A stretch of DNA of 64,000 bases from Xanthobacter autotrophicus (GCF_005871085.1 NZ_VAUP01000028.1:62001-126000); one strand, 5' to 3'. Numbered from the stretch's first letter, positions 47,938 to 59,685 are shown. The notes: generated by a model from the sequence alone, not told the origin. Program-made: numbers and translations.

Positions 47938-50900
47938 ATGTCTTCTTTCAACCGTCCTCCCAGACCCCTTGAGTTTCCTTCCTATTACGAGGAGGCGGAC
48001 GATGCTCCGCCGTCCGCCTACCCGGGCGGCCGCAACGTCACGCCATCCCTCGGTGCCTTCGCGCCGGAGTATCATCCGCCGGTCGAAACGCCTGCCGCTT
48101 CGCTCACGCACAGCTGGATCGACCTGGAGCTGATTCCGAGCTGGCTGCGGCCCTTCACCCTCGATGCAAACACCCGCTTCACCCGCACGCCGGACCATTT
48201 CCTGCGTCCGCGCGAGGCGGAGGCCTTGCATGAGCCGTCGGGTATTGCCGGCGTCGCGGACCATGTTTCGCTGCTGGGCGAGTCGCAGACCGCCCCCGCG
48301 CCGGAGATTTCGAGCCGTAACTGGCGTTTCGTGCTGGACCCGGCCGATGACTTGATGGCCGCACCGGTAGCTGCGGAGGTCGCGCCGTCGCGCGCTCCGC
48401 CGCCGGCCATCGTGGCTGAACTGCCGCATGAGCCTGTGGACGAAGCCTTTGGCTTTGCGCCCGAAGCCTTCGAGGCGGAGCAGCCTATGGAGGAGGGGAC
48501 GCCCATCGCCCCCGATGATGCTGTGAGCTGGGCCTGGGACGGCGCCCCGGCTGCGCCCATGGAGGAATGCGCGATACAGGCGTCTCAGCCAGAGCCGCCA
48601 TGCTTCCCCATGCAGGATGCGCTCGAGGTTCAAGACAGCTCCGACCAAAACAGGTCCGACCAAGACATGTTCGAGCAAGGCACGCTCGCTGGTGACGAGG
48701 CCATCGCGGCGCTGTTCCAGGATCGGAACGCGTCGCCCGACCTGTCGGGCGAAGAGCCGGAGATCGGGATCGCGGAGCCCGACGCTGATCTGCCGCCCCA
48801 TTTCGAGGCTCTGGCACGCCTTCTCGTCCTCGGCCGCGCCGCCGTGCCCCCCGCTCCTGCCGACGAGCAGGATCTCGCACCGTCCGAAGGCGGGATTCGG
48901 GCGGAGGCACTGGATGCGACTGTCGTTGAGGACGTGGCCCTTACCGACACGCTGGTCGAGAGCGAGGCAGATGCCGATTCGGACGCCGGGGACGGGTGCG
49001 CCGACGACGAGTTGATCGACGCGACCGACCTCATTGCGGAGGCGGAGGGCGAGGAGAACCTCGCCGCTGATGGCGAAGAGGTCGAGGACGATGCCGGGGC
49101 CGCCGACCTCGGGGCCGAAGACGATGCGGCCGATGAAGAGGTCGCCATCGACGCCGAGGTCGGCGAACTCCTTCTCGTCTCGGACGCCGACGCTGCTGAA
49201 GACAAGGCCGAGGACGAAGAGGCCGACGCCTGCGACAGCGATGAAGATGGGGACGCTTACGAGGACGAAGACGAGGACGAGGACCTGCTCCTCGCCGACG
49301 ACGCAGAGGTCGCTGATGAAGCCGACGCCGGCGAACCCCTCGCCGCGGCTTCAACTCTCTCCGGCCTGCCGATCTTGACGGAGCCGGGGCCCGCGCTCTG
49401 GCGGCCTTACCAGCAGAGCATCACCGCCCATTTCCTCGGCGCGGTGACGCCGCTCGGCTTCGCGCCGTTAGCCTCGGCCCCTGTAATCGCCGCGCCGGAA
49501 GCGCACGCCACCCTTCCGGCCCCCGTTGTCGCCGCCCCGGCCATCGCGCCGGACGAGGACGTGCCCGACCGCGCCGGTTTCTACGACCTGCCGCCCCTCG
49601 ACCTGCTGCGCGAGCCGCCGGTGGTGGAGCCGGACTATGAGATGTCCGAGGAATTCCTCGACCAGTCCTCGACCATGCTCCAGCAGGTGCTGCGCGATTT
49701 TGGTGTGCGCGGCGAGGTCATCGACGCCAATCCCGGCCCCGTGGTCACCCTCTACGAGTTCGAGCCGGCGCCGGGGGTGAAGTCCTCCCGCGTCATCGGC
49801 CTGTCGCCGGATATCGCCCGCTCCATGAGCGCCGTGTCGGCCCGCGTGGCGGTGGTGGAGGGACGCAACGTCATCGGCATCGAGCTGCCCAACCGGCGGC
49901 GTGATACCGTGTGGCTGCGCGAGCTTCTCTCCAGCCACGAATTCGTGGAGACCCATCCCAAGCTCGGCCTGTGCCTCGGCAAGACCATCGGCGGCGTGCC
50001 GGTGATCGCCGACCTTGCCCGCATGCCCCACCTGCTGGTGGCCGGCACCACCGGCTCGGGCAAGTCGGTGGCCATCAACACCATGATCCTGAGCCTGCTC
50101 TACCGGCACACGCCGGATGCCTGCCGGCTCATCATGATCGACCCCAAGATGCTGGAACTCTCCGTCTACGAGGGCATCCCGCACCTGCTCACCCCCGTCG
50201 TCACCGACCCCAAGAAGGCGATCATCGCCCTCAAATGGGCGGTGAAGGAGATGGAGGAGCGCTACAAGAAGATGAGCCGCCTCGCGGTGCGCAACATCGA
50301 CGGCTTCAACGCCCGCGTGAAGGAGGCGGCGGAGAAGGGCGAGGTCATCACCCGCAGCGTGCAGGTGGGCTTCGACAAGGAGACCGGGGAAAGCCTGTTC
50401 GAGGAACAGGACATGGACCTCACCCCCTTGCCCTACATCGTCGTCATCGTGGACGAGATGGCCGACCTGATGATGGTGGCGGGCAAGGAGATCGAGGGCG
50501 CCATCCAGCGCCTCGCCCAGATGGCCCGCGCGGCGGGCATCCATCTGGTGATGGCGACGCAGCGCCCCTCGGTGGATGTGATCACCGGCACCATCAAGGC
50601 CAATTTCCCCACCCGCATCTCGTTCCAGGTCACGAGCAAGATCGACAGCCGCACCATCCTCGGCGAGATGGGCGCGGAGACGCTGTTGGGGCAGGGCGAC
50701 ATGCTGTTCATGGCCGGCGGCGGGCGCATCACCCGCGTCCACGGGCCGTTCGTGTCCGACGGCGAGGTGGAGAAGGTGGTGGGCTTTCTCAAGGCCCAGG
50801 GCGGACCGGACTATCTGGATGCCGTGATCCTGGACGAGGACGCCGAGGTGGACGACGAGGATGACGCGGTGTTCGACCGCTCCAGCCTCGGCGAGGCGGG

Positions 50901-51096
50901 GGGCGATCTCTACGATCAGGCCGTTGCCATCGTCATGCGCGACCGCAAGGCGTCCACGTCTTACATCCAGCGGCGGCTTCAGGTGGGCTACAACAAGGCC
51001 GCGAGCCTCATGGAGCGCATGGAGACGGAAGGCATCGTCGGCCCGGCCAACCATGCCGGCAAGCGCGAGATCCTGACCTTCTCCCGGCCGGGGTGA
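47938..51096 (+). CDS. ftsK: FtsK/SpoIIIE-family DNA translocase without membrane anchor, acidic linker
   Basis: A 1052-residue DNA pump. The motor is complete: alpha and beta domains from about residue 560, Walker [10 protein letters not shown] (K709), Walker [33 protein letters not shown] and the C-terminal winged-helix gamma domain ([27 protein letters not shown], key residues [12 protein letters not shown]) that reads oriented DNA motifs. The N-terminal 550 residues lack the usual four membrane helices and instead are Pro/Ala-rich with a strongly acidic Asp/Glu/Ala stretch at about 330-470. It is therefore predicted to be soluble, perhaps a second FtsK paralogue. No operon partner. Confidence 0.9.
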   Translation: MSSFNRPPRPLEFPSYYEEADDAPPSAYPGGRNVTPSLGAFAPEYHPPVETPAASLTHSWIDLELIPSWLRPFTLDANTRFTRTPDHFLRPREAEALHEPSGIAGVADHVSLLGESQTAPAPEISSRNWRFVLDPADDLMAAPVAAEVAPSRAPPPAIVAELPHEPVDEAFGFAPEAFEAEQPMEEGTPIAPDDAVSWAWDGAPAAPMEECAIQASQPEPPCFPMQDALEVQDSSDQNRSDQDMFEQGTLAGDEAIAALFQDRNASPDLSGEEPEIGIAEPDADLPPHFEALARLLVLGRAAVPPAPADEQDLAPSEGGIRAEALDATVVEDVALTDTLVESEADADSDAGDGCADDELIDATDLIAEAEGEENLAADGEEVEDDAGAADLGAEDDAADEEVAIDAEVGELLLVSDADAAEDKAEDEEADACDSDEDGDAYEDEDEDEDLLLADDAEVADEADAGEPLAAASTLSGLPILTEPGPALWRPYQQSITAHFLGAVTPLGFAPLASAPVIAAPEAHATLPAPVVAAPAIAPDEDVPDRAGFYDLPPLDLLREPPVVEPDYEMSEEFLDQSSTMLQQVLRDFGVRGEVIDANPGPVVTLYEFEPAPGVKSSRVIGLSPDIARSMSAVSARVAVVEGRNVIGIELPNRRRDTVWLRELLSSHEFVETHPKLGLCLGKTIGGVPVIADLARMPHLLVAGTTGSGKSVAINTMILSLLYRHTPDACRLIMIDPKMLELSVYEGIPHLLTPVVTDPKKAIIALKWAVKEMEERYKKMSRLAVRNIDGFNARVKEAAEKGEVITRSVQVGFDKETGESLFEEQDMDLTPLPYIVVIVDEMADLMMVAGKEIEGAIQRLAQMARAAGIHLVMATQRPSVDVITGTIKANFPTRISFQVTSKIDSRTILGEMGAETLLGQGDMLFMAGGGRITRVHGPFVSDGEVEKVVGFLKAQGGPDYLDAVILDEDAEVDDEDDAVFDRSSLGEAGGDLYDQAVAIVMRDRKASTSYIQRRLQVGYNKAASLMERMETEGIVGPANHAGKREILTFSRPG

Positions 51097-51143
51097 CACA
51101 AGGCCGGTTGAACGTCGGCGGCTCCGGCGGGACCCACTGGGAA

Positions 51144-51167
51144 CCCTCTCCCCCGTGCGGGGGAGGG
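51144..51167. repeat. GC-rich intergenic palindrome, copy D
   Basis: CCCTCTCCCCC-GT-GCGGGGGAGGG-type element 48 bases after ftsK, again followed by a G-rich flank. Related to copies A-C. Confidence 0.72.
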
Positions 51168-51228
51168 CGGGGAGGGGGCTGCGGTGCCTTTTCCTTCGAG
51201 CCGTCGTTACGGACACGCGGCCTCGCCC

Positions 51229-51258
51229 CCACCTCTCCCCCGCAAGCGGGCGAGGGGA
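51229..51258. repeat. GC-rich intergenic palindrome, copy E
   Basis: CCACCTCTCCCCCGCAAGCG followed by GGCGAGGGGA, a related element between ftsK and rnd that together with copy D fills much of this short interval. Confidence 0.6.
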
Positions 51259-51318
51259 CTGACGGCTCACTCTTTAAACTCAGACGACCCTGGTCCCGGG
51301 TGAGGGGAGGTGCAGGAG

Positions 51319-52467
51319 CTATTTCTCCACCGCGATCACCCGGCCGTGGTCCACGGCCAGAGCCAGTCGGCCAGCCTTCAGCGCCAGCGCGCGCTCGCCG
51401 AACAACTCGCGACGCCAGCCCTTCAGCGCCTGCACGTCGGCTTCGTCGCTGACCGCGATGCGCTCCAGGTCCTCCGTGGTGGCGATCACCTTGGCGGCCA
51501 CCGCGTTCTGCTCCGCCGTCATGCGCAGCAGCACCTTCAGCAGCTCCACCGTGGCGCTGGCGCCGTTGGGCAAGGGCTTGTCGCGTTCGATGCGGGGCAG
51601 GGTCTTGGGGTCGCGGGCGACACCCCGCCGCACCGCTTCCAGCACCGCCTCGCCATAGCGCGAACGCTCGAAGCCCTTGGGCAGGGAGCGCAGCTCGGAC
51701 AGCTTTTCCGGCGTCTGCGGCTGCTGCACAGCGATCTCGCCGATCACCTCGTCCTTGATGACGCGGCCGCGGGGCAGGTCGCGGGTCTGGGCCTCGCGCT
51801 CACGCCAGGCGGCCACCTCCACCAGCACGGCCAACTCGCGCGGCTTGCGCACGCGGGACTTCAGTCGTTCCCAGGCGCTGTCCGGGTGCTGCTCGTAGGT
51901 GGCGGGAGAGGTGAGGACGTGCATCTCCTCGCCCACCCACTCCGCCCGGCCGCGCGCCTCCAGGTCCGTGGTCAGCTTGATGTAGATGTCGCGCAGATGG
52001 GTCACGTCGGCGACGGCATAGACGATCTGCGCCTGGCTCAGCGGCCGACGCGACCAGTCGGTGAAGCGCGACGACTTGTCGAGGGCATGGCCCGTGACGC
52101 GCTGCACCAACTGGTCATAGGAGATGCTGTCACCATATCCCAGCACCATTGCCGCCACCTGGGTGTCGAACACCGGGTGCGGGATGAGTCGGGCCTGGTG
52201 CCAGATGATCTCGATGTCCTGCCGGCCGGCGTGGAACACCTTCATGACCCGCTCATTGGCCATGAGTCGGTAGAAGGGGGCGAGATCGAGCCCGTCCGCC
52301 AGCGCGTCGATGAGAACGGCCTCCTCCGGCGAGGCGACCTGCACCACGCAGAGCTTCGGCCAGAACGTGGTTTCCCTTAGGAATTCCGTGTCGACGGTGA
52401 CGAAAGGGTGGCGGGCGAGGCGTTCGCAGGCCGCTGCCAGCGCCTCGGTCGAGGAGATCGGATCCAT
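51319..52467 (-). CDS. rnd: Ribonuclease D
   Basis: A 382-residue 3'-5' exoribonuclease acting on tRNA precursors. The DEDD exonuclease residues are seen in [34 protein letters not shown] and [13 protein letters not shown], followed by two HRDC-like domains. The start at 52467 gives a normal family N-terminus ([18 protein letters not shown]). Convergent with ftsK and downstream of the GGDEF-EAL gene. In related bacteria rnd often sits between ppx and aspS; here it is near aspS but far from ppx. Confidence 0.94.
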   Translation of the reverse strand: MDPISSTEALAAACERLARHPFVTVDTEFLRETTFWPKLCVVQVASPEEAVLIDALADGLDLAPFYRLMANERVMKVFHAGRQDIEIIWHQARLIPHPVFDTQVAAMVLGYGDSISYDQLVQRVTGHALDKSSRFTDWSRRPLSQAQIVYAVADVTHLRDIYIKLTTDLEARGRAEWVGEEMHVLTSPATYEQHPDSAWERLKSRVRKPRELAVLVEVAAWREREAQTRDLPRGRVIKDEVIGEIAVQQPQTPEKLSELRSLPKGFERSRYGEAVLEAVRRGVARDPKTLPRIERDKPLPNGASATVELLKVLLRMTAEQNAVAAKVIATTEDLERIAVSDEADVQALKGWRRELFGERALALKAGRLALAVDHGRVIAVEK

Positions 52468-52522
52468 CCGCAGACCATACCCATGCCGGGCCGTCCCGAA
52501 AAGGGAATGTGGCGCGATTTTG

Positions 52523-54847
52523 TCAGGCGGCTGCCGAGCGGGCCAGGGAGAGGGCGTCCTCGGCTGTCGCCGGGCGGCCCAGGAAGAAGCCCTGGAGATG
52601 GGTGCAGCCCTCCTCCGCCAGGATGCGGCGCTGGGCTTCGGTTTCAATGCCTTCCGCCGTGCAGCGCAGGGACAGGGTGCGCGCGAGGCCGACGATGGCG
52701 CGGACGATGGCGAGGCTCTGGGGGGAGCGCTCCACGTCGTCCACAAACGAACGATCCACCTTGATGCGGCCGATGTTGAGGGTGCGCAGATAGGCGAGTG
52801 AGGAATAGCCGGTGCCGAAATCGTCGAGGGCGACGGTGATTCCCTCGGCGGCGAACTGCTCTAGGATGGTCCGCACCATGGGGCCCTGCTTGAGCAGGGT
52901 TGATTCGGTTATTTCCAGTTCGAGGCGTCGCGGCGACAGGCCGGAGCCCTCGAGCGCGGTCCGCACCAGTTGATCGGTCTGGGCGCCGCGGAACTGGTGG
53001 GGCGATAGGTTCACCGACACGAACAGGTGCGCCGGCCATGTCGTGGCGGTGTGACAGGCCTCCCGCAGCACCCATGCGCCGAGTGGCCGGATGAGGCCGG
53101 TCTCTTCCGCGACGGCGATGAAGACTTCCGGCGGCACCAGGCCGTGCTCGGGATGCGGCCACCGCGCGAGAGCCTCGAAGCCGGCGAGCCGGCCGGTCGG
53201 GGCCTCGAAGATGGGCTGAAAGGCAAGGACGAAGCGGCGTTCCCGCCAGGCGGCGTGCAGGTCCGCCTCCAGCGTGCGGCGCACGCTGGCGCTCGTCTCC
53301 ATCTCCTCGGCGAAGGCCCGCGCGACTCCCCGCCCATCGCTCTTGGCGCGGTAGAGCGCGAGGTCGCCATTGTGCAGCAGCTGAGCCGCCGTGGTCCCGT
53401 TCACCGGGCACAGGGCGAGCCCGACGCTGCATCCACCGGTGACCCGGTGGTGGCCGATAACGAACGGTTCCTCAACGGCATCGACGAGCGCATCGGCGAA
53501 CGCCATCGCCTCCTGCTCGCTGGTGGTGCCGAGGCGCAGGATGCCGAATTCGTCGCCGCCGAGCCGGGCGGCCATGTCTTCCGGAGCCAGCCGGCTGCCG
53601 ATGCGCGCGGCGAATGCTCTGAGGAGACGGTCGCCGGCCTCATGGCCGAGGGTGTCGTTCACGGCCTTGAAGTCGTCGAGATCCACGCAGTGCAGCGAGA
53701 AAGCCGGGGTCCCGGGGGCCGCAAGCAGCGCTTCAAGGCGTTCGGTGAAAGCGAGCCGGTTGGCGAGGCCGGTCAGCGGGTCGATCCGCGCCAGGGCGTG
53801 CTCGACAGCGGCAAAGGCGCGCTCGCGCCTGATGAGGCGGGCCGCGCCATGGGTGATGAGGGCAATGGCGCAGCACAAGAGCCCCGAGGCGAGGACGAGT
53901 GGTAGCGCGCGCTGCCACAGCACCCCGTCTACCGCCGACCTGCTGTCGCTCACCACGACGGCCAGCGGAAGGCCGGCGAGGGGTTGGAAGGCAGCAATGC
54001 GTCCCTTTTTGTCGAGGGCGCCGGCCGGCAGGTGACCGTCCGCGACGGCCGCGTAGACGGCGCCGATGGTCCGGGCCCGCAGCGCCGGATTGTGATCGGC
54101 GAGGCCGGCGCTGCCAGGGTGCCGCGCGAGCAGCGCTCCGTCGGTCCGGACGAGCGCGATCATGCCGTCGGGTCCGAGCTGTATGGCGCCATAGAAGCGC
54201 TCCAGATACGACTGCTCCAGCGCGCCCTGCACAAGGCCCAGAAAGCCGCCGGCCTGGGTGGTGAAGCGGGTGGCGATGGGAATGACGATGCGTCTTGTCC
54301 TGGGGCTGGTGACCGGTTCCCCGACGAAAAGGCGCGGCCCTTGCGGGTCGGAGAGCACCTGGAAGACGTCACGTTCTGAAATGTTGACGTCCGGCACCGG
54401 CCAGGTGCGGGAGGCGTTTACGAGCTGCCCGGTGTCATCGACGATCGAAAACCAGTCCACCTGGGGCAACGCGGATATCCGCGCCCGCAGCAGGATGTGG
54501 ACGGCCTTGGTGCCCATCATCTTGTGGAGCTGGCTGCGGCTTTCCACCTCCTGCTCGCGCATGTGACCGATCAGGTCGTCCTGGACAAACTCCAGGCCTT
54601 GGAACACCCGCGCGGTCTGTTCAGCCAGAGTCAGGGCGAGATTGGCCAACTCGCGGCGGCGGTCGTCGATGCCATCACGCCGCGCGGTCCGGACGAACCA
54701 GGCGGTGGCGACGAGGATGCAGAGGATCATCAGTGCCGCAAAGACCACCAGCGGCACCAAGCTTCTCCGGTCCTGTCGGCGCGCCTTGTCTGGTCCTTGT
54801 TCACCGCCTGCTGGCGTGTCCATGCCGGCTTCGCCCCCGCTCGCCAT
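52523..54847 (-). CDS. Membrane GGDEF-EAL protein (cyclic-di-GMP cyclase/phosphodiesterase) with periplasmic sensor
   Basis: About 774 residues. A transmembrane helix ([21 protein letters not shown]) leads into a double-Cache-like periplasmic region (about 60-300, with [14 protein letters not shown] and [15 protein letters not shown]), a second helix ([20 protein letters not shown]), then a GGDEF domain with intact [10 protein letters not shown] and an EAL domain with intact [37 protein letters not shown] and AEGIETE. The RxxD inhibitory site before GGDEF is absent (APED), so product inhibition is unlikely. Both activities are possible; which dominates cannot be told. The start may be 54847 (ATG), 54823 (ATG) or a GTG at 54856. 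Confidence 0.93.
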   Translation of the reverse strand: MASGGEAGMDTPAGGEQGPDKARRQDRRSLVPLVVFAALMILCILVATAWFVRTARRDGIDDRRRELANLALTLAEQTARVFQGLEFVQDDLIGHMREQEVESRSQLHKMMGTKAVHILLRARISALPQVDWFSIVDDTGQLVNASRTWPVPDVNISERDVFQVLSDPQGPRLFVGEPVTSPRTRRIVIPIATRFTTQAGGFLGLVQGALEQSYLERFYGAIQLGPDGMIALVRTDGALLARHPGSAGLADHNPALRARTIGAVYAAVADGHLPAGALDKKGRIAAFQPLAGLPLAVVVSDSRSAVDGVLWQRALPLVLASGLLCCAIALITHGAARLIRRERAFAAVEHALARIDPLTGLANRLAFTERLEALLAAPGTPAFSLHCVDLDDFKAVNDTLGHEAGDRLLRAFAARIGSRLAPEDMAARLGGDEFGILRLGTTSEQEAMAFADALVDAVEEPFVIGHHRVTGGCSVGLALCPVNGTTAAQLLHNGDLALYRAKSDGRGVARAFAEEMETSASVRRTLEADLHAAWRERRFVLAFQPIFEAPTGRLAGFEALARWPHPEHGLVPPEVFIAVAEETGLIRPLGAWVLREACHTATTWPAHLFVSVNLSPHQFRGAQTDQLVRTALEGSGLSPRRLELEITESTLLKQGPMVRTILEQFAAEGITVALDDFGTGYSSLAYLRTLNIGRIKVDRSFVDDVERSPQSLAIVRAIVGLARTLSLRCTAEGIETEAQRRILAEEGCTHLQGFFLGRPATAEDALSLARSAAA

Positions 54848-55121
54848 GCGCTGCACCGCAGCATTAACGCACGATCCCAGCGTTTTTCAACACGGTCTGA
54901 AACCTGCCCGAACGGACAGCACGCTTGACAAGGGGCGGGGCGCATGCACCTTCGCCCCGCCTCAGACGCGGACGTGCGTGCCGTGGCGCGCGGAGACGCC
55001 GCGCCCGGGACGGACGGGGCCTCAGGCGTCCGGCGCGCGCCCATCTGGCTGCGCGCGGGACGTCCGGACACCGGGCCCACGGGCCCCCGCGCCTCTCTGT
55101 TCAGCCTTGAAAGGGCGACCC

Positions 55122-56894
55122 ATGCACCGTTACCGCTCCCATACTTGCGGCGCGCTTTCGACCGCTCAGGTGGGCGAGATCGTGCGCCTGTCCGGCTGGT
55201 GCCATCGCATCCGCGACCACGGCGGCGTGCTCTTCATCGACCTGCGCGACCATTACGGCCTGACCCAGGTGGTGGTGGACCCCGACAGCGCCGCCTTCAA
55301 GGACGCTGAGAAGGTGCGCGCCGAATGGGTGATCCGCATCGACGGCAAGGTGCGCCTGCGCCCCGAGGGCACCGAGAACCCCGACCTCGCCACCGGCGCG
55401 GTGGAGGTCTACGCCACCGAGCTGGAAGTGCTGGGCCCCTCGGCCGAGCTGCCCCTGCCGGTGTTCGGCGATGTGGAATATCCGGAGGAGACGCGCCTTC
55501 GTTATCGCTTCCTCGACCTGCGCCGGGAAAAGCTCCACCGCAACATCATGACGCGGGGCGCGATCATTGATGCCATGCGGGCGCGCATGAAGGGGCAGGG
55601 CTTCTTCGAGTTCCAGACCCCCATCCTCACCGCCTCCTCGCCGGAGGGCGCGCGGGACTTCCTGGTGCCGAGCCGCTTGCACCCCGGCAAGTTCTATGCG
55701 CTGCCCCAGGCCCCCCAACAGTACAAACAGCTGATCATGATGAGCGGGTTCGACCGCTACTTCCAGATCGCCCCCTGCTTCCGCGACGAGGACCCCCGCG
55801 CCGACCGCCTGCCCGGCGAGTTCTACCAGCTCGACCTGGAGATGAGCTTCGTCGAGCAGGAGGACATCTTCGCGGCGGTGGAGCCGGTGATCACCGGCGT
55901 GTTCGAGCAGTTCGCCGAGGGCAAGCCGGTGACGCAGAAGTGGCCGCGCATTCCCTATGCGGAGTCCCTGCGCAAGTACGGCACCGACAAGCCGGACCTG
56001 CGCAATCCGCTGGTGATGCAGAACGTGTCGGACCATTTCCGCGGGTCGGGCTTCAAGGTGTTCGCCCGCATGCTGGAAGTGGAAAAGAACCAGGTGTGGG
56101 CCATCCCCGCCCCCGGCGGCGGCTCCCGCGCCTTCTGCGACCGCATGAATTCCTGGGCGCAGGGCGAGGGCCAGCCGGGGCTCGGCTACATCATGTGGCG
56201 CGAGGGCGGTGAGGGCGCCGGCCCTCTGGCCAACAACATCGGCCCCGAGCGCACCGAGGCCATCCGTGCGCAGCTTGGCCTCAAGGCGGGCGATGCCGCC
56301 TTCTTCGTCGCCGGCGACCCGGACAAGTTCGTGAAGTTCGCCGGCCTGGCCCGCACCCGGGTGGGCGAGGAGCTGAACCTCGTCGACAAGGATCGCTTCG
56401 AGCTGGCCTGGATCGTCGATTTCCCCTTCTACGAATATTCGGAGGAGGAGAAGAAGATCGACTTCTCCCACAATCCTTTCTCCATGCCCCAGGGCGGCCT
56501 GGACGCGCTGAACACCCAGGACCCGCTGGCCATCAAGGCGTTCCAGTACGACATCGCCTGCAACGGCTACGAGATCGCCTCCGGCGGCATCCGCAACCAT
56601 CGCCCTGAGGCCATGGTGAAGGCGTTCGAGATCGCCGGCTATGACGCGCAGACGGTGGAGGAGCGCTTCGGCGGCATGTACCGCGCGTTCCAGTATGGCG
56701 CGCCGCCCCATGGCGGAATGGCGGCGGGCGTGGACCGCATCGTCATGCTGCTGTGCGGCGTGACCAACCTGCGCGAAATCTCGCTCTTCCCCATGAACCA
56801 GCAGGCCATCGACCTGCTCATGGGCGCCCCCGCCGAGGCGGCGCCCAAGCAACTGCGCGAGCTGCACATCCGCCCGGCGCCGCAGGCGAAATAA
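55122..56894 (+). CDS. aspS: Aspartyl-tRNA synthetase
   Basis: A 590-residue class IIb synthetase charging tRNA-Asp (in alphaproteobacteria often tRNA-Asn as well). Anticodon-binding OB domain at 1-105 ([26 protein letters not shown]), motif 1 near [17 protein letters not shown], motif 2 [19 protein letters not shown], the bacterial GAD insert, and motif 3 [27 protein letters not shown] precedes the ATG. Divergent from the GGDEF-EAL gene. Length normal. Confidence 0.97.
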   Translation: MHRYRSHTCGALSTAQVGEIVRLSGWCHRIRDHGGVLFIDLRDHYGLTQVVVDPDSAAFKDAEKVRAEWVIRIDGKVRLRPEGTENPDLATGAVEVYATELEVLGPSAELPLPVFGDVEYPEETRLRYRFLDLRREKLHRNIMTRGAIIDAMRARMKGQGFFEFQTPILTASSPEGARDFLVPSRLHPGKFYALPQAPQQYKQLIMMSGFDRYFQIAPCFRDEDPRADRLPGEFYQLDLEMSFVEQEDIFAAVEPVITGVFEQFAEGKPVTQKWPRIPYAESLRKYGTDKPDLRNPLVMQNVSDHFRGSGFKVFARMLEVEKNQVWAIPAPGGGSRAFCDRMNSWAQGEGQPGLGYIMWREGGEGAGPLANNIGPERTEAIRAQLGLKAGDAAFFVAGDPDKFVKFAGLARTRVGEELNLVDKDRFELAWIVDFPFYEYSEEEKKIDFSHNPFSMPQGGLDALNTQDPLAIKAFQYDIACNGYEIASGGIRNHRPEAMVKAFEIAGYDAQTVEERFGGMYRAFQYGAPPHGGMAAGVDRIVMLLCGVTNLREISLFPMNQQAIDLLMGAPAEAAPKQLRELHIRPAPQAK

Positions 56895-56967
56895 GTGTAG
56901 CCTTTCCTGCGGGAACGCAGGACCGGCGCGCGCAAGACGCATCGGCGGTTCCCGGGGAGGAACGCCG

Positions 56968-57417
56968 ATGCGGTGTGTGTTTTCGGGGCTTGTGGTGTCA
57001 TGGCTTGCGGTCGCGGCCCTAGTGTCGCCGGTCGCGGCGGTCGCGGACGATGGTGCGGCCGCACTGGCACGCCAGGTGGTGAACCTTGCGGTCGCCCCCG
57101 GAATGGAAAGCCGGATCGATCGCATGATCGCTCAGGCGGTGGAGAAGCAGCCAGCCGCTGCCCAGGCGCAGGCCCGCGCCGATCTCCTGAAGGCGTCCGC
57201 AAGCATCCGCGAGGACCTCATGGCCACCTTCGCGGCCTATTATGCGAAGGTCTTCACGCCTGCAGAACTGAAAGACCTTGTGGCCTTCTACCAGAGCCCG
57301 CTCGGCCTCAAGATGGTGCGCGTGGAGGAGCAGAAGCCGTCGGAGGTGAACGCCGCCATCCAGCAGCAGATCATGAAGCTGGTGGTGCTCCTCAATACCC
57401 CGCCGACGGGGAAATGA
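56968..57417 (+). CDS. DUF2059 family secreted protein
   Basis: A 149-residue protein with a signal peptide (1 to about 25, ending AAVADD) and a helical DUF2059 domain: YYAKVFTPAELKDLVAFYQSPLGLKMV is the family hallmark. The role is not known; the protein should be periplasmic. GGGGAGGAACGCCG stands before the ATG. It follows aspS by 73 bases on the same strand and may be cotranscribed. Confidence 0.88.
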   Translation: MRCVFSGLVVSWLAVAALVSPVAAVADDGAAALARQVVNLAVAPGMESRIDRMIAQAVEKQPAAAQAQARADLLKASASIREDLMATFAAYYAKVFTPAELKDLVAFYQSPLGLKMVRVEEQKPSEVNAAIQQQIMKLVVLLNTPPTGK

Positions 57418-57454
57418 AACGCCGGTCGGTCTCCATGGCAGGTGATGGGCGTGC

Positions 57455-57548
57455 CCTCCCTCTCCCGCTTTTGAGACATCTGCGAAACCACCCAAGGTCG
57501 GTGTCGGGATCCTGCTCCCTCTCCCCTCTCCCGCGAGGGGAGAGGGAG
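57455..57548. repeat. GC-rich intergenic palindromes, copies F and G
   Basis: Copy F (CCCTCCCTCTCCCGCTT from 57454) is a half element. Copy G (57515-57548) is a perfect 14-bp inverted repeat, CTCCCTCTCCCCTC facing GAGGGGAGAGGGAG around TCCCGC. They lie between the convergent DUF2059 and exported-protein genes and could act as a bidirectional terminator. Confidence 0.7.
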
Positions 57549-57615
57549 TACGGCCGCTCAAGGACCTTTCGTAGAGGTCTTGCTTTCGGGGAGGGGGCTG
57601 CGCCCCTTGTTCCCC

Positions 57616-59685
57616 TCAGGGCGCCGACGCGGTGGCGGAGAAGCTGAACGCTTCCAACACCACCGAGGGGTCGTCCGAGCCCATCAGCGCCAGCAGCGGC
57701 ACGCGGCCCTTCGGGGTCGCGGTTACCGTCAGGGTGCCAGGCTTGCGCAGGAAGGCCGCCACCGCCGCTCCCACCGAGGCGGCATCGGGCGAGACGGTCC
57801 CAAGTTCTGCGGCAAAGCCTTCCGCCAGGGACACCACCTCGTTGCGATACTCGTCCTCGCTCACGCCGGCGGCTGCGGCGAGCTGAGCGAAGATGAGCTT
57901 GGCGAGGCCGAGATCCGTCAGCGTCACCTTCACCGGCCCGGCCGTCACCACCGGCAGCGCGGAGATGAAGCCGGCGGCGTCGGTGAAAGCGGCGTCGGGC
58001 ACATCCACCAGCGCTGATTCCAGGTTCAGCCGGAAGGCGTCCTTCACCTCGGTGGTCACCGGGGCGATGGTGAGGGTGCGGTCGTTGATGTCGTAGGCCG
58101 CCTTCAGCCCCATGGAGATTGTGGCCCGGGTGATGCCGGCCTGCACCAGATAGGTGAAGGGCTCGCCGTCGTCGGCGGTGATGGGCCCGGACACGTCGGC
58201 GAGGGTGAAGTCGAGATAGGAGGGCAGGGCCCCCAGCGAGCCGCCCCAGGACAGGGCGAAGGTGCCGATCTTTACCGGCTCCTTGCTTTGCGGTCCCTCA
58301 CCGTAGGGCACTTCGAGGCCCATCATTTCCACGCCGGAGAAGACCTTGAACAACACCAGCGCCGACAAGGGCGAGGGCGCGTCCGCCTCTGCGGAGAGCT
58401 TGGCGAGCTGGTTGAAATCGAGCTGGCGCACGGCGAAGCGGGCCATCTTCGCCGCGCCGCCTGCGGAGGTGACACCCTCCACCCCCTCGAAGGTGGCGCC
58501 GTCCAGGACGCCGTTGGTCAGGCCTTCCAGGCGCATGGTGGCGACCTTGCCCTTCTCGCCCTCCTGCTCGGTGGTGGCGTTGGTGATGGCCAGCGTGGTG
58601 AAGGCCATGCCGCCGACGAGATCGCGCGACAGCTCGGCGAGACGCCGGCTGTCTTCCCGCGACAGGTTGGGCGCCTTGCGGCTCAGGGCCTCCATGGCGG
58701 CAACGCGCTGCGCATCGAAGGCGGCAGGCCGGATGGCCACGTTCTCCATGAGCACGGATTGGGCGCCGTGGGTGGGGCCGTTCTCCTGCTTTACCTTGTA
58801 GGGGCCGGTCACCACCTTGCCGTAGATCTGGCCATAGGCCTCCGCCGCCTTGCCTGAGGGGCCTCCGGGCTGGGTCATGAGAAGAAGCGGGGCGGTGTCG
58901 ATCTGCGCCGCCACGAAGCCATCCACCTGCGCGGTGACGCGGCCGGGCGAGGCCTTGTCGGCGGAGGACTTATCCTGCGTGGTCTTATCCTGCGCGGTCT
59001 TGTCCTGAGCGCTCTGGGCGAGCGGCGGCGGCGTGAAGGCCACGGTGATGGTGTCCACCACCAGGCTGCGGATGGCACCGGCGTTCACGCCTTCCGCGGC
59101 GAGGTTGCGATAGGTGACCTCTGTGGGCGCGGAGCCGGCCGGGGCGACGCGGCCGCGGGCCTCGGGGATGGTGACCTTGGCGGCGGTGGTGGCGGCGAGC
59201 TGCCGCAGCGCCACCCGCAGCGCGCCGAAGGGGCCATTGCCCTCGCCGGCGGCGATCAGGGTCATGGGGCCGTTGTAGCGGTCGATCATCACCTGCGGCA
59301 GGGTGTAGGTGATGGTGCCGCCGGCGGCGGCCTCGCCGGTAAGGGCGATCTCCACGCCGTCGAGGTCGAGGGCATCCACCGCCACGCGCCGGTCGTTGGG
59401 CCGCTCGCCGCCGCGGGCGGAGATGCGGTCCACCTTCACCCGCGCGGACCCGTCCGGGGAGGTGATGGAAATGCCGGTGACGGTGACACCCATTTCCTTG
59501 GGGTCAAAGGTGGCGGTGGTGAAGGTGGCCTTCGCCCCGGTGTCCCGGATGCCGGCGAACACAGCGTCCACTTCCGCGCGGACCTTGGTGCGGGACCACT
59601 CGAGGAAGCCGTACCAGCCGCCGATGGCGAGCAGTGCCAGAAGGCCGATGGCGCCTGCGATCCGGAGGACCAGTTTTCTGCTCAT
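57616..59685 (-). CDS. Large exported protein of unknown function
   Basis: A 689-residue protein with an N-terminal anchor or signal (LVLRIAGAIGLLALLAIGGWYGFLEW) and a long beta-rich remainder with many VTVTGISI, VKVTLTDLGLAKL-type strands, similar in character to AsmA-like or DUF945-like periplasmic proteins, though I cannot assign either. A short Lys/Asp repeat (QDKTAQDKTTQDKSSADK) interrupts the middle near residue 230. GGAAGGACGGAAC precedes the ATG. Probably anchored in the inner membrane and projecting into the periplasm. It is divergent from maeB. Confidence 0.7.
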   Translation of the reverse strand: MSRKLVLRIAGAIGLLALLAIGGWYGFLEWSRTKVRAEVDAVFAGIRDTGAKATFTTATFDPKEMGVTVTGISITSPDGSARVKVDRISARGGERPNDRRVAVDALDLDGVEIALTGEAAAGGTITYTLPQVMIDRYNGPMTLIAAGEGNGPFGALRVALRQLAATTAAKVTIPEARGRVAPAGSAPTEVTYRNLAAEGVNAGAIRSLVVDTITVAFTPPPLAQSAQDKTAQDKTTQDKSSADKASPGRVTAQVDGFVAAQIDTAPLLLMTQPGGPSGKAAEAYGQIYGKVVTGPYKVKQENGPTHGAQSVLMENVAIRPAAFDAQRVAAMEALSRKAPNLSREDSRRLAELSRDLVGGMAFTTLAITNATTEQEGEKGKVATMRLEGLTNGVLDGATFEGVEGVTSAGGAAKMARFAVRQLDFNQLAKLSAEADAPSPLSALVLFKVFSGVEMMGLEVPYGEGPQSKEPVKIGTFALSWGGSLGALPSYLDFTLADVSGPITADDGEPFTYLVQAGITRATISMGLKAAYDINDRTLTIAPVTTEVKDAFRLNLESALVDVPDAAFTDAAGFISALPVVTAGPVKVTLTDLGLAKLIFAQLAAAAGVSEDEYRNEVVSLAEGFAAELGTVSPDAASVGAAVAAFLRKPGTLTVTATPKGRVPLLALMGSDDPSVVLEAFSFSATASAP

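Noticed and set aside
49468-51270. Long open frame antisense to the ftsK motor region.
   Set aside because: The plus-strand motor motifs are intact; the antisense product has no recognisable motif or ribosome site.
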